A stretch of DNA of 64,000 nt from Halobacillus litoralis (GCF_020524025.1 NZ_JAIVKN010000001.1:558001-622000); one strand, 5' to 3'. Counted from the stretch's first letter, positions 26,948 to 35,649 are shown. Translations and numbers: made by a program. The notes: generated from the sequence alone by a model not told the origin.

Positions 26948-27126
26948 GTTTTTTAAAACGTATGGTGGGTATATGGCAGGCAGTTGGAGGTTTTGATTTT
27001 ATGAGAGCGTTGGTCTGCTGCCAAGAATAATGGAGGTTGTGTGCAATCAACATAAAGTGTAACAAAGGCCTCTCGAAGTATCTTTTTTCAATTTCAACAC
27101 AATGTATAAAGGACAGGGAAGTTTCC
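26948..27126. other. Gene-free remnant between MITE-like element and next gene
   Basis: No supported gene. On the minus strand a frame reading YFERPLLHFMLIAHNLHY runs toward the element, without start signal; it may be debris of an older insertion. I cannot assign a family. Confidence 0.3.
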
Positions 27127-27681
27127 TCAGGAAGTGAAGGAGTCATTGAAAGATGTGAGAGCCTGTGTGAGTTCACTCAACGTTTTTGGATCCTGTATGG
27201 TAAAGGACTCCTGGTTTACAATCTCCTCCACTTCAGCCTGCAGACGTTGGAGCTCTTCGATAATCTCATCAGCCTGGTCTGAATGTTCATTTTCAAAAGA
27301 ATGTAAGGTAAGGATGGAGCGCATAGTAAAAAGTGCGTTATTATACTTCTGGAACCATTCCTCTGTAAGCAGGGATGAATGCTCGGCGGTGTTCATTAAT
27401 CTTTGGTTGCTGTTTAATTTCTGTAAACTTCTGCTGAGTAAGGTCCGTTTGAAAAATTCTTCTTTACGCGTGTTACTTTCAGAATGAAAGGTTTCAAAAG
27501 AGATCGTAATATCCTCGATATTGTAAGCCAGATCGCTGACTGAAGAGGATGCGGCTTCAACGGCAATCTTTTCAATAGGATCTGTTCGTGAAGCGTCAAA
27601 GAATAAATAAGCGAAAAGGAGTGTGCTTAAAAGGAGTAAAGACGAGACGATTTTATAGAACTTCATGTCCTCCCGCTCCAT
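27127..27681 (-). CDS. Putative exported or membrane-anchored protein
   Basis: About 184 residues: a basic N-terminus and one hydrophobic segment (LLLLSTLLFAYLFF), then a largely helical, Glu/Ser-rich region with possible coiled coil around residues 135-155 (IIEELQRLQAEVEEIV). It would be anchored in the membrane with the body outside. Two starts are possible, ATG 27681 or ATG 27666 (MKFYK); neither has ideal Shine-Dalgarno spacing. Its start overlaps the 3' end of the acetyltransferase gene by up to 19 bp, so the two are probably cotranscribed. Family unknown. Confidence 0.6.
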   Translation of the reverse strand: MEREDMKFYKIVSSLLLLSTLLFAYLFFDASRTDPIEKIAVEAASSSVSDLAYNIEDITISFETFHSESNTRKEEFFKRTLLSRSLQKLNSNQRLMNTAEHSSLLTEEWFQKYNNALFTMRSILTLHSFENEHSDQADEIIEELQRLQAEVEEIVNQESFTIQDPKTLSELTQALTSFNDSFTS

Positions 27682-28238
27682 TCTTCCCTAAGCACTCCCA
27701 TCCGGATGGAATCGTAATATTCTCCTTCATAAATACGGCACTTTCTCAGTCGTCCTTCAACTTTCATGCCGAGTTTTTCACCGACCTTCATCATTCTTTG
27801 GTTTTTAGACCATGTAGTCAGACCGATTCTGGCCAGCGGAAGCGTTTGAAACAAATAGTCAATCCATAATTTAAGAGCCTCTGATCCGTAACCGCCATTC
27901 CAGTAGGAGTGATCATAAATTCCAATCCCTACTTCCAGCCATAATGAAGGTTTGTGTTCCCAGTAATAGGTGACGGTACCGATAATTTTTCCATCTACTT
28001 CTATAATTAGTCTTGAATCAGGTTCGGTCGGTCCGAGTCTGTCTCTTCTAGCGGACTCATGACTTCGATAACTATCCAGTGTATGAGGTTCGAGTGGATA
28101 ATAAGGGGCGTCCCATTTCTTCCATTGATGATCTCCATTAAAAATTAAGTGATAAAGTGTAGGGATATCCTGCTCTTCGATACTGCGCAAAGTTACATGA
28201 GTACCGGTAAGCGTTAAGTTTTTATTAACTTTCTGCAT
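27663..28238 (-). CDS. GNAT family N-acetyltransferase (RimJ/RimL-like)
   Basis: A 191-residue acetyl-CoA-dependent acetyltransferase. N-terminal strand TGTHVTLRSIEEQDIPTLY, beta-strand IIEVDGKIIGTVTYYW, then IYDHSYWNGGYGSEAL, which is the acetyl-CoA pyrophosphate loop (motif A), and KNQRMMKVGEKLGMKVEGRLR, typical of the Acetyltransf_3 group that acts on protein N-termini or small molecules. ATG 28238 is chosen for AGGGAGAG upstream; the frame opens 14 codons earlier. Substrate unknown. Confidence 0.85.
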   Translation of the reverse strand: MQKVNKNLTLTGTHVTLRSIEEQDIPTLYHLIFNGDHQWKKWDAPYYPLEPHTLDSYRSHESARRDRLGPTEPDSRLIIEVDGKIIGTVTYYWEHKPSLWLEVGIGIYDHSYWNGGYGSEALKLWIDYLFQTLPLARIGLTTWSKNQRMMKVGEKLGMKVEGRLRKCRIYEGEYYDSIRMGVLREEWSGRT

Positions 28239-28355
28239 GAATGTTCTCTCCCTGTGGCATCGTTTTCTTAATCGTATCACAACATCCGTTTTGTTTTGAG
28301 AGAGAAATTGTGTGGAATGAAAGTAGGATAGTGTACATAAAAGGATGGTGAAAAG

Positions 28356-29306
28356 ATGATAAGGGTGATCGCATACTCAAAAGAACGGGGCTTACAGGAA
28401 GAGTTGTCATTAAAAGAGCTGGCCGAAGAGCACTGGGATTGGTATTGGGTTGACTTTGAAGCGCCCACAGAAGGGGAGGTGGGGCTTTTGGAGTCTCATT
28501 TCAATTTCCACCCCCTGGCTGTAGAGGACTGCCTCCATGGGCTGCAGCGACCGAAGCTTGATTATTATGATGATCATACGTTTCTGGTTATCCATTCGGT
28601 CAACGGGGATGACCTTGAAAGGAAAGAAATTGATATCTTTCTTGGTGAGTGCTCAATCGTTACCTTTCATAAAGAAAAAAATGCTCCGCTTGAACAGGCA
28701 ATCAATATTGTAAAACGATCTAGAAACTTTACTGATGTGGATGAGTATTATATATTCCATCAAATTCTCGATAAAGTCGTTGATCACTATTTTCCGATCA
28801 TTTATAAAATTGAAGATCACATCAATGACATTGAGGACAATACAAAAAACTTATCTATGGAGAAATTACTGGAGGAGTTGTTTGACCGGAGAAGTGAATT
28901 GTTAACATTAAGGCAGACGGTCCATCCAATGAGGGATTTACTCTACCGGATTTTAAACACTCACCATTTGGAAGGGGTATTTGACCGGCGGGAGTATTTT
29001 GCTGATATTCATGACCACCTGATTAAAGTCGCTGATATGATCCTTTCCAACCGGGAAATGACACAGGATATCCGTGACAGTTATATGTCATTAAACTCTC
29101 ATGAGACAAACCGTACGATGCAGATCCTGACGGTTATCAGTGTAATTTTCATGCCGCTTACCTTTATTGTAGGGGTGTACGGAATGAATTTTCAGCATAT
29201 GCCTGAATTAAGTACGCAGTATGGGTATCTGGTCGTCTGGATGGTGATGATTTCGGTGGCTGTCAGTATGTTCTTCTGGTTTAAAAATAAGGGCTGGTTT
29301 GATTAA
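28356..29306 (+). CDS. corA: CorA-type magnesium transporter
   Basis: A 316-residue CorA family protein. The long cytosolic N-terminal domain is followed by two C-terminal transmembrane segments, with the signature YGMNF (VGVYGMNFQHMPEL) at the pore mouth between them and a basic tail. It forms pentameric channels for Mg2+ (also Co2+, or Zn2+ export in some members). AAGGATGG lies before the ATG. Monocistronic with a strong terminator. In a halophile it could matter for divalent-ion balance, but this is only inference. Confidence 0.92.
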   Translation: MIRVIAYSKERGLQEELSLKELAEEHWDWYWVDFEAPTEGEVGLLESHFNFHPLAVEDCLHGLQRPKLDYYDDHTFLVIHSVNGDDLERKEIDIFLGECSIVTFHKEKNAPLEQAINIVKRSRNFTDVDEYYIFHQILDKVVDHYFPIIYKIEDHINDIEDNTKNLSMEKLLEELFDRRSELLTLRQTVHPMRDLLYRILNTHHLEGVFDRREYFADIHDHLIKVADMILSNREMTQDIRDSYMSLNSHETNRTMQILTVISVIFMPLTFIVGVYGMNFQHMPELSTQYGYLVVWMVMISVAVSMFFWFKNKGWFD

Positions 29307-29309
29307 AAG

Positions 29310-29348
29310 GACGGAGGAGAGGCAGGAATTTCTCCTCCGTCTTTTTTC
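29310..29348 (+). terminator. Terminator after corA
   Basis: GACGGAGGAGA and TCTCCTCCGTC pair perfectly, followed by TTTTTT. Confidence 0.92.
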
Positions 29349-29384
29349 CGTCTAAAGGATGAATGAGTTTCACTCCAACGGCCG

Positions 29385-29413
29385 TTATGAAAAAAGGGTC
29401 GGCGTTCTATAAT
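29385..29413 (+). promoter_or_regulatory. Promoter of a 17-codon gene
   Basis: Perfect TATAAT at 29408-29413, with a weak TTATGA 17 bp upstream. Confidence 0.5.
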
Positions 29414-29446
29414 GATAGTAACAAAGAAACAAAGGAGATGAGGCGA

Positions 29447-29500
29447 ATGTTTAACCCTTTTGAAGTCTCTATTGATGTTGAAAAACGCCGCCCTCGCTAA
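29447..29500 (+). CDS. Very small peptide gene (17 codons)
   Basis: ATG 29447 is preceded by AAAGGAGATGAGG and encodes a peptide starting MFNPFEVSIDVEK and ending in a basic RRPR tail. A promoter lies just upstream and a bidirectional terminator 49 bp downstream, so the frame is the only content of its own short transcript. No family can be assigned from 17 residues; the full expression signals are why it is listed. Confidence 0.42.
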   Translation: MFNPFEVSIDVEKRRPR

Positions 29501-29548
29501 TATAAATGACGGATTTGTTTATGATAAAAGTGCTCAATAGAAATTGGG

Positions 29549-29597
29549 CCATAAAAAAACGCGCCGGGCTTACACAGCCGGACGCGTTTTTTTATGG
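29549..29597. terminator. Strong bidirectional terminator
   Basis: CCATAAAAAAACGCG and CGCGTTTTTTTATGG pair perfectly, with an inner CCGGCT/AGCCGG helix. Confidence 0.93.
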
Positions 29598-29599
29598 TT

Positions 29600-29989
29600 T
29601 TATTCCTCTTCGTCTTCACGGTCGAACCATAGCAGTTCTTGTTCATCAACGAAGCCATTGTAGTTGATGAGGATTTCTTCATCAGCTTTGATATCGGTAT
29701 AAGCATAGAATTCAAACATATGTTCATCAAAATTTATCACATAATTGGCGTTTGGCTGATAGGAGTGGTTAAACATCATCCCATAACCTAACAAAAATGC
29801 CGTATGATTCTCACCATATTCGAAAGCGTAATCCGCTAAGCGGGTCTTTTCAATATGCACATGTTCATCATTTGGATAAGGAATAACAGGGGCTTTATGA
29901 ATCAGCTCATTTTTGGCGATGTCACGATTAGCAAATACCCCGCGATTCAGTTCTTCATTCTCAAGCGTAGACGTGCGGACTTCAATCAT
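29600..29989 (-). CDS. Stand-alone SET domain protein
   Basis: A 129-residue protein consisting almost only of a SET domain. Visible: RGVFANRDIAKNELI (N-SET strand), FNHSYQPNANY (the NHSxxPN motif that binds S-adenosylmethionine) and EEILINYNG (catalytic Tyr region). SET proteins methylate protein lysines; the target here is unknown and post-SET cysteines are absent. The C-terminus is very acidic. SD CAGGTG before the ATG. Shares a bidirectional terminator with the small gene upstream. Bacterial SET proteins like this occur in Bacillaceae. Confidence 0.82.
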   Translation of the reverse strand: MIEVRTSTLENEELNRGVFANRDIAKNELIHKAPVIPYPNDEHVHIEKTRLADYAFEYGENHTAFLLGYGMMFNHSYQPNANYVINFDEHMFEFYAYTDIKADEEILINYNGFVDEQELLWFDREDEEE

Positions 29990-30150
29990 TTATTTCACCT
30001 GCGCTTTCTTTTCAATGCAATGCTTATTAAGTCTGACAGGTATAAGGAAAGAAAGCAACTTTTTGAAAATTCCAAGTTTCCCGTTTCGAATAAGAATAAT
30101 GGTCTTAAAGATAATAAAGGTATACCTCTGAATAGGAAGGAGCTGCGACT

Positions 30151-31677
30151 TTGTTAAAAAAATTTAATACCGTATTCAAAATTTCAGCGGGCATCATGCT
30201 TGTACTTGTCATCATAGGCGTTGTCTGGCCTGATGGGCTTGAGCGTTCAACCACGATAGTCAAAGATTTTATTGCAAACAAGCTTGGCTGGTACTACTTA
30301 ATTGTCGTCACCTTGTTTTTGCTGGTCTGCCTTACTTTCTTAGTGACACCTCTTGGAAGAATTAAGCTTGGCAAGAAAGGGGAAACACCTGAATTCTCAC
30401 GACCAACATGGATTGCCATGCTGTTTAGTGCCGGGATGGGGATCGGGATTGTGTTCTGGGGGACGGCTGAACCGATTAGTCACTATGCCATCAGTTCTCC
30501 TACAGGTCAAACAGGAACAGAACAGGCCATTAAAGATGCGATGCGTTTCACCTATTTTCACTGGGGGATTCATGCCTGGGCAATATACGGCATTGTAGCC
30601 CTTGTGCTCGCTTACTTTAACTTTCGCCACGGACATGCTGGTTTGATCAGCGCCACCTTAAAACCTTTGTTTGGAGAAAAAGCAGCCGAAGGCGTATTTG
30701 GTAAAGTCATTGACATCCTGGCGGTCATCGCAACGGTTATCGGGGTTGCAACAACCCTTGGATTTGGAGCTGTTCAGATTAATGGTGGATTATCTTATTT
30801 ATTCGATATTCCATCAGGAATCGTCGTTCAGTTCATCATAATAGCTGTTGTGACCGTTTTATTTATGATTTCTGCATGGTCGGGTTTAGGAAAAGGAATC
30901 AAAATATTAAGCAATGCCAATATGGCTCTAGCTGGACTGTTGTTTTTACTCGTATTTATTTTAGGACCAACGATGTTTATCCTGAACCTATTCACAAACT
31001 CTATTGGAACGTATGTGCAGTATTTACCGAACATGAGCTTTAGAATTGCTCCTTTAGATCAGGAAACAAGAGAGTGGATTAATGCCTGGACCATTTTCTA
31101 TTGGGCCTGGTGGATTGCCTGGTCACCCTTTGTCGGTGTCTTCATCGCAAGGGTATCAAGAGGACGGAGTATCAGAGAATTTGTGTTCACCGTATTGATT
31201 GTTCCCTCTATCATTGGGTTTTTATGGTTTTCTACATTCGGAGGAACTGCGATCAACCTTGAACATAGTGCTGTGGATACCATTTCCTCATTGGCGACGG
31301 AAGAATCACTATTTGGCGTCTTTTCAAATATTCCACTTGGCTGGATTGCATCGATTGTCGCGATGTGTTTAATTGCAACATTTTTCATTACATCCGCAGA
31401 TTCAGGGACTTTCGTATTAGGGATGATGACAACAGGCGGGTCGGAGACGCCTGGAACATCCATTAAACTGACGTGGGGAGGCTTATTGTCTGCAACGGCA
31501 CTTGCTCTGCTTTACACGGGTGGGCTGCAGGCCTTGCAGAATACAATGATTATCGCAGCTCTGCCTTTCTCGATTATTATGCTGTTAATGGTGATCAGCT
31601 TCGTGAAAGCGATATATAAAGAGGGAAGAGAGCTTGGCGTAGGGCGTTTCAATCCTCCAAACAAGGACGATTCCTAA
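30151..31677 (+). CDS. BCCT family transporter (glycine betaine/choline uptake)
   Basis: A 508-residue, 12-helix sodium-coupled carrier of compatible solutes. The glycine-rich motif GMGIGIVFWGTAEP and the tryptophan-rich helix 8 segment FYWAWWIAWSPFVG followed by FIARVSRGRSIREF define the BCCT family (OpuD, BetP, LcoP). GMGIG in this position is typical of Na+-coupled betaine carriers. Start is TTG 30151 with AGGAAGGAG upstream; no ATG fits. No long regulatory C-terminus, so osmosensing may be weak. In this host it would accumulate betaine at high salinity. Confidence 0.9.
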   Translation: MLKKFNTVFKISAGIMLVLVIIGVVWPDGLERSTTIVKDFIANKLGWYYLIVVTLFLLVCLTFLVTPLGRIKLGKKGETPEFSRPTWIAMLFSAGMGIGIVFWGTAEPISHYAISSPTGQTGTEQAIKDAMRFTYFHWGIHAWAIYGIVALVLAYFNFRHGHAGLISATLKPLFGEKAAEGVFGKVIDILAVIATVIGVATTLGFGAVQINGGLSYLFDIPSGIVVQFIIIAVVTVLFMISAWSGLGKGIKILSNANMALAGLLFLLVFILGPTMFILNLFTNSIGTYVQYLPNMSFRIAPLDQETREWINAWTIFYWAWWIAWSPFVGVFIARVSRGRSIREFVFTVLIVPSIIGFLWFSTFGGTAINLEHSAVDTISSLATEESLFGVFSNIPLGWIASIVAMCLIATFFITSADSGTFVLGMMTTGGSETPGTSIKLTWGGLLSATALALLYTGGLQALQNTMIIAALPFSIIMLLMVISFVKAIYKEGRELGVGRFNPPNKDDS

Positions 31678-31684
31678 AATCTTA

Positions 31685-31722
31685 AAACCCCCGGCTGAAC
31701 AGCTGCCGGGGGTTTCTTTTGT
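31685..31722 (+). terminator. Terminator after the BCCT gene
   Basis: AAACCCCCGGC with GCCGGGGGTTT, then TCTTTTGTTTC. Confidence 0.92.
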
Positions 31723-31737
31723 TTCTTGAAAGGTTTA

Positions 31738-32231
31738 CAGCGTCCAGATCCTCGAGACATAAGCAATCTACCTATGGGAAGAAGAGCACTTCCCGTCGGT
31801 GTTCTGCTTATGCTTGTCGGATCTTCCCGGCCGCTTCCACACTTTATTTTTGGAATCCGGTTCCAAGGGGCAGACCCTCGCGACATAAGTCAAATCTCTG
31901 CGTGAAGAAAGTGCGCTTCACTACGAGCTTTGTCTTATGCGTGTCGGGACTAACCAGCCCCTTTCCACACTTTATTTTTGTAATCCGGTTCCAGCGTCCA
32001 GATCCTCGAGACATAAGCAATCCACCTATGGGAAGAAGAGCACTTCCCGCCGGTGTTCTGCTTATGCTTGTCGGATCTTCCAGGCCGCTTCCACACTTTA
32101 TTTTTGGAAACCGGTTCCAAGGGGCAGTCCCTCGCGACATAAGTCAAATCTCTGCGTGAAGAAAGTGCGCTTCACTACGAGCTTTGTCTTATGCGTGTCG
32201 GGACTAACCAGCCCCTTTCCACACTTTATTT
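31738..32231. repeat. Four tandem structured repeat units (A-B-A-B)
   Basis: Two copies of a 254-bp dimer (31738-31991 and 31992-32231, the last cut a little short), about 97-98 percent identical. Each dimer is a unit A and a unit B of about 127 bp, which share the core GACATAAG...CTTATGC.TGTCGG and the end CCACACTTTATTTTT. Each unit folds on itself: inner stems GGGAAG/CTTCCC in A and GTGAAG/CTTCAC in B, outer stems GATCC/GGATC in A and CCC/GGG plus AGGGGC/GCCCCT in B. The stems differ in sequence but stay paired. Similar intergenic repeats are common in Bacillaceae (from memory). Confidence 0.88.
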
Positions 32232-32792
32232 TTTCATTACATCATGATCTACGTATCGTTTGCCGTTGAGCTGGCTGATGATGTTGATGGCGACTTTGGC
32301 GCCGTCGCCGGATGTGATGATGGTGTGGACACTTACGCCTGCGACTGTTCCGGCAGCCCAGACTTTTGGAAGGGAAGTATGTCCTGTCTCATCGACCTTG
32401 ATGATTTTAGCAACGCGTGGTTCTTTGCCGTCGATAATCTCTAACCCAAGATCTTGAGCCGCTTTTACGGACATCCCGGTTGCGAATACGACATGCTCTG
32501 CGTGGTATTTTCCTTCAGCGGTTTCAATTTCGTACAAAGCGCCATTTTCTTCACTGACTTTCGTGACTTCTTGTTTCACAATTTCTGCACCAAATTTTTG
32601 GGCCTGCTTTTGACCTTCTTCAAGGAGTTTCGGTCCTTCGATAGCGTCTACACCGTAATGGTTTTCCACCCATGCTTTTGCTGTTATACTTTTGCCGCTA
32701 TCGAAGAGGATTGTTTTTTTGCCAGCTTTAGCTGTAAACAACCCTGCGCTTGCACCTGCAGGTCCTGCTCCGATTATAGCTACATCGTACAT
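32226..32792 (-). CDS. Half-size thioredoxin-reductase-like flavoprotein
   Basis: A 188-residue FAD-binding protein with the Rossmann motif AIIGAGPAGASAG at the N-terminus and the second FAD motif KVWAAGTVAG near residue 145. It lacks the NAD(P)H domain and the CxxC redox motif of thioredoxin reductase (usual length about 310), so it is a single-domain relative; such proteins are annotated as NAD(P)/FAD-dependent oxidoreductases of unknown function. AAGGAGGG precedes the ATG. The last two Lys codons and the stop codon come from the end of the adjacent repeat unit. Confidence 0.78.
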   Translation of the reverse strand: MYDVAIIGAGPAGASAGLFTAKAGKKTILFDSGKSITAKAWVENHYGVDAIEGPKLLEEGQKQAQKFGAEIVKQEVTKVSEENGALYEIETAEGKYHAEHVVFATGMSVKAAQDLGLEIIDGKEPRVAKIIKVDETGHTSLPKVWAAGTVAGVSVHTIITSGDGAKVAINIISQLNGKRYVDHDVMKK

Positions 32793-32945
32793 GAAGATTC
32801 CCTCCTTATAAGATTGGTTACACTATCTATTATATCTGAATATTCCAATGATTTAAATTTTGTCTTATGTATGCAGACCCGTTGCTTTATCGAACAATGT
32901 CTTGTATGATTCATTTCGGGTAACGAAATAAAAGGAGGAGAGATC

Positions 32946-34331
32946 ATGAATGAAGAACAAGTGGTCCGCAATCCAAAGGGGTTATTGATCTCTCTTTGTG
33001 CGGTCATGATGATGTCTGTAATGAATGGAACGATGTTCAATATTGCGGTCCCTGATATTGCAAAAACCTATCAGTTGATGCCGTCTGAGGTGAGCTGGGT
33101 GATGACTGGTTATATCATGGTTTATGCTGTCGGGGCGTTAACATATGGAAAACTTGCTGATTTTTATCCTTACCGGACGCTTATTACGTTTGGTCTGACG
33201 GTATTTTGTGCAGGGTCTTTATTTGGTTTTTTTGCACAAAATTACGCGATGGTTCTGCTTGCCAGAGTGATTCAGGCACTCGGCGGGGCTATGATTCCTG
33301 CTCTCGTGTTTTTAGCGCCTATACGCTACTTTCCTAACGAAAGGGGAAGAGTGCTTGGAATTGTTTCTTCTGTCATGGCGTTTGCTTCTGGTATCGGGCC
33401 CATTGCCGGAGGGTTCATTGCTGGATTTTTAGACTGGCGGTATTTATTTTTAACATCGGCTTTAATTATTATCACGCTGCCGTTTTTACGAAAGAATCTC
33501 CCTCAAGAAGAAGTGAAAAAAGGATATATCGACTTTATTGGAGCGGGATTGATTGCCGGGTTCATTTCAACCTTACTTCTTGGAATTACGCTCGGAGTAT
33601 CCTGGCTGTTCCTTTTATCTGTCACGTTTATTGGTCTGAACTTCTGGCGTATGAAGGCGATCGAAGAGCCATTCATCCCGCCGCACCTGTTTAAAGACCT
33701 TAAGTATCGATCCACGATTACAACAAGCTTTCTCGCTGTTGTCTGTTTATTCGGCATGATGTTTATGCTGCCTATTATGTTTCGTGATGCTTATGAAATG
33801 GGCACCATGGCGATTGGCCTTGTCTTGTTTCCAGGTGCTGTCAGTGCAGCATTGATGGGGCAGAAAGGCGGAAGACTCGTGGACTCTAAAGGAAACACAT
33901 TTGTGCTGTATCTAGCTTTAACGCTTTTAGCTGTAGGGTTTTTACTCTTATCCACAATTGTCGGTGCGCATCCTTATGTAGTCAGTGCGACTATCATCGT
34001 GGCCTACATGAGTTTTCCACTCGTTCAAGCGTCTTCAGCTGATATTTTAGCTAATGTTCTCAACAAAAATGAAACGGGAGTCGGAATGGGTGTCTTTAAT
34101 TTGCTGAACTTTGTGTCAGGCGCATTAAGTGGAGCATTGATTGGTAAAGCACTGGATCTCTTTGATCCATCTCAACCGTTTAATATTGTTGGATTTGAAG
34201 GAACCACAGCGGTTTATAGTAACGTCTTTTTAGTGTTTGCCGTCATAATAATCATTGGATTCCTGCAGTTCCGACTCAATTATCACAAGAACAATCATTC
34301 TGATTCACATGAAGAACCCGCTTCCTTGTAA
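32946..34331 (+). CDS. MFS transporter, DHA2 family (drug/H+ antiporter)
   Basis: A 461-residue, probably 14-helix exporter of the DHA2 group (EmrB/QacA/TetL-like). Visible: MNGTMFNIAVPDIAKTY in helix 1, GKLADFYPYRTL (motif A after helix 2), GGAMIPALVF, and motif C in GIGPIAGGFIAG. Substrate not readable; could be antibiotics or cations. AAAGGAGGAG precedes ATG 32946. Divergent from the half-size flavoprotein, with about 150 bp between. Confidence 0.87.
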   Translation: MNEEQVVRNPKGLLISLCAVMMMSVMNGTMFNIAVPDIAKTYQLMPSEVSWVMTGYIMVYAVGALTYGKLADFYPYRTLITFGLTVFCAGSLFGFFAQNYAMVLLARVIQALGGAMIPALVFLAPIRYFPNERGRVLGIVSSVMAFASGIGPIAGGFIAGFLDWRYLFLTSALIIITLPFLRKNLPQEEVKKGYIDFIGAGLIAGFISTLLLGITLGVSWLFLLSVTFIGLNFWRMKAIEEPFIPPHLFKDLKYRSTITTSFLAVVCLFGMMFMLPIMFRDAYEMGTMAIGLVLFPGAVSAALMGQKGGRLVDSKGNTFVLYLALTLLAVGFLLLSTIVGAHPYVVSATIIVAYMSFPLVQASSADILANVLNKNETGVGMGVFNLLNFVSGALSGALIGKALDLFDPSQPFNIVGFEGTTAVYSNVFLVFAVIIIIGFLQFRLNYHKNNHSDSHEEPASL

Positions 34332-34349
34332 AGGAAACGGGTTCTTTAT
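34313..34349. terminator. Terminator overlapping the MFS stop codon
   Basis: AGAACCCGCTTCCTT pairs with AAGGAAACGGGTTCT (one mismatch), then T-rich; the left arm is coding. Confidence 0.82.
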
Positions 34350-34381
34350 TATATTTAAGTATGAGTTCAGTTGTACAAAAG

Positions 34382-34714
34382 TTATACTGAAATAGAAGTT
34401 TCGTTTTCAACCATCGATGGACTATACTTTCTTCGACAGCTGCTTTTTTGAATATGTTCGGTCAGCATGTCTTCAATTTCTTCATATACATCTTCCACAC
34501 ATTTTCCGTCAATGATTAAGGTGAATGGGTGATCCATGTTTAAAAAAAGGAAGAATGATAGCAATTTAGGAAGGTGTCCGGCATCTGCGATCAAATGATC
34601 CTGATGTAAATATAGATCGCACCCGTTTTTCTTAATAAGCTTGTGCAGTTTCATAATCTGGTTTGTCTTTAAGGGTCGATTCAAATGAATTTGGTAAGAA
34701 GACAGCTCGTTCAC
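34382..34714 (-). CDS. Small protein, possibly a degenerate HPr-like fold
   Basis: A 110-residue protein starting at GTG 34714, chosen because GGAGGTG lies at the right distance; the ATG five codons earlier overlaps it. The middle (LIADAGHLPKLLSFFLFLNM then HPFTLIIDGKCVEDVYEEIEDML) has the spacing of an HPr phosphocarrier but lacks the catalytic His15 and Ser46 contexts, so any relation is structural and weak. The tail is Ser/Arg/Lys rich. Otherwise unrecognised. Confidence 0.55.
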   Translation of the reverse strand: MNELSSYQIHLNRPLKTNQIMKLHKLIKKNGCDLYLHQDHLIADAGHLPKLLSFFLFLNMDHPFTLIIDGKCVEDVYEEIEDMLTEHIQKSSCRRKYSPSMVENETSISV

Positions 34715-34786
34715 TGTCGTCACCTCCATATTATTTTGTTAATATATCGATACCCGTACAAAAGTTGTACTAAACATCCGTTTTCC

Positions 34787-35536
34787 TTAGTCTTCATACA
34801 TCATTTTTCGAGTCATTCCACCATCAAGTACTAAATTTTCTCCATTGACAAAAGCGTTCTTCTTATCCGTTAAATACAGGCATGCGCGGGCAACATCTTC
34901 AGGTGATCCTACACGATTGGACAAATGCTGGTTGTGATCTTCTGCTGTCAGTTCTTCAGGAGATCCTGTGTGAATCCAGCCGGGGCTGATACTGTTGACC
35001 CGGATCGTATAAGGAGATAAAGAAGCTGCAAGAGCATGGGTAAGAGCGACTATGCCTCCTTTACTCGCTGCGTAAGCCTCGGAGTCCGGCTCACTCATTG
35101 AAGCGCGTGTCGATGCTATATTTACGATACGTCCGTTTATGTCGCTTCTCTTCCAGATTTTAGCAGATTCCTTCGAAAAAAGAAAGACACTTCTTAGGTT
35201 CGCATTTAATACTTCGTCCCATTCGTCTACGGATAATTCGAACATAGATCGAAATGCGCTGACCCCTGCATTATTGATTAAGATTGAAAAGCTCCTTTGC
35301 TCTTCTTTTAATTGACGAAAGAAAGTGGAGATGTCGTCTGGAACACGGACATCACAGCGGTAAAAATGACATGTACCTTTCTGCTGTTTAATTTCTTCTG
35401 CTGTTGCAAGACCGGCTTTTTCATTTTTGTCACACCCAATCACTGTATAGCCTTCTTTTGCATAAGCTATAGCTAATCCACGTCCAATTCCTTGACCGAC
35501 CCCTGTAATGAGTACGGTTTCCTGATGATTTTTCAA
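34787..35536 (-). CDS. Short-chain dehydrogenase/reductase
   Basis: A 249-residue SDR. Cofactor motif TGVGQGIGRG, the NNAG motif in LINNAGVSAF, catalytic Ser in IASTRAS, and YAASK (Tyr and Lys) are all present; ISPGWIHTG follows. Oxidises or reduces an unknown alcohol/ketone with NAD(P). Start TTG 35536 follows AGGAGGG; the longer frame from an ATG at 35572 has no Shine-Dalgarno. Divergent from the HD-domain gene. Confidence 0.88.
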   Translation of the reverse strand: MKNHQETVLITGVGQGIGRGLAIAYAKEGYTVIGCDKNEKAGLATAEEIKQQKGTCHFYRCDVRVPDDISTFFRQLKEEQRSFSILINNAGVSAFRSMFELSVDEWDEVLNANLRSVFLFSKESAKIWKRSDINGRIVNIASTRASMSEPDSEAYAASKGGIVALTHALAASLSPYTIRVNSISPGWIHTGSPEELTAEDHNQHLSNRVGSPEDVARACLYLTDKKNAFVNGENLVLDGGMTRKMMYED

Positions 35537-35649
35537 TGGTATCCCTCCTAGGCTTCGTTTCCCTATTATCAATCAAGGGTAAACCTTCTATTATCTTGTT
35601 TGCAGGTTCCGGTCATGGTATGATCATTTTTAAAATTGGAGGTGATCGG

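Noticed and set aside
26937-27176. Minus-strand frame resembling a transposase tail
   Set aside because: No start signal, overlaps a real gene at one end, and I could not match its motifs to a family; kept only as a possible remnant.
31674-32159. Several open frames across the tandem repeats
   Set aside because: They follow the repeated DNA on both strands, have no Shine-Dalgarno, and reappear in each copy; an artefact of GC-richer repeats.
31738-32231. Possible CRISPR array
   Set aside because: Only four units of about 127 bp with folded cores and no unique spacers of constant size; no cas genes nearby.
32226-32792. Half-size flavoprotein as a truncated thioredoxin reductase pseudogene
   Set aside because: Intact FAD motifs, a good start and normal codon use, and single-domain relatives of this size are known; it is probably a real gene.
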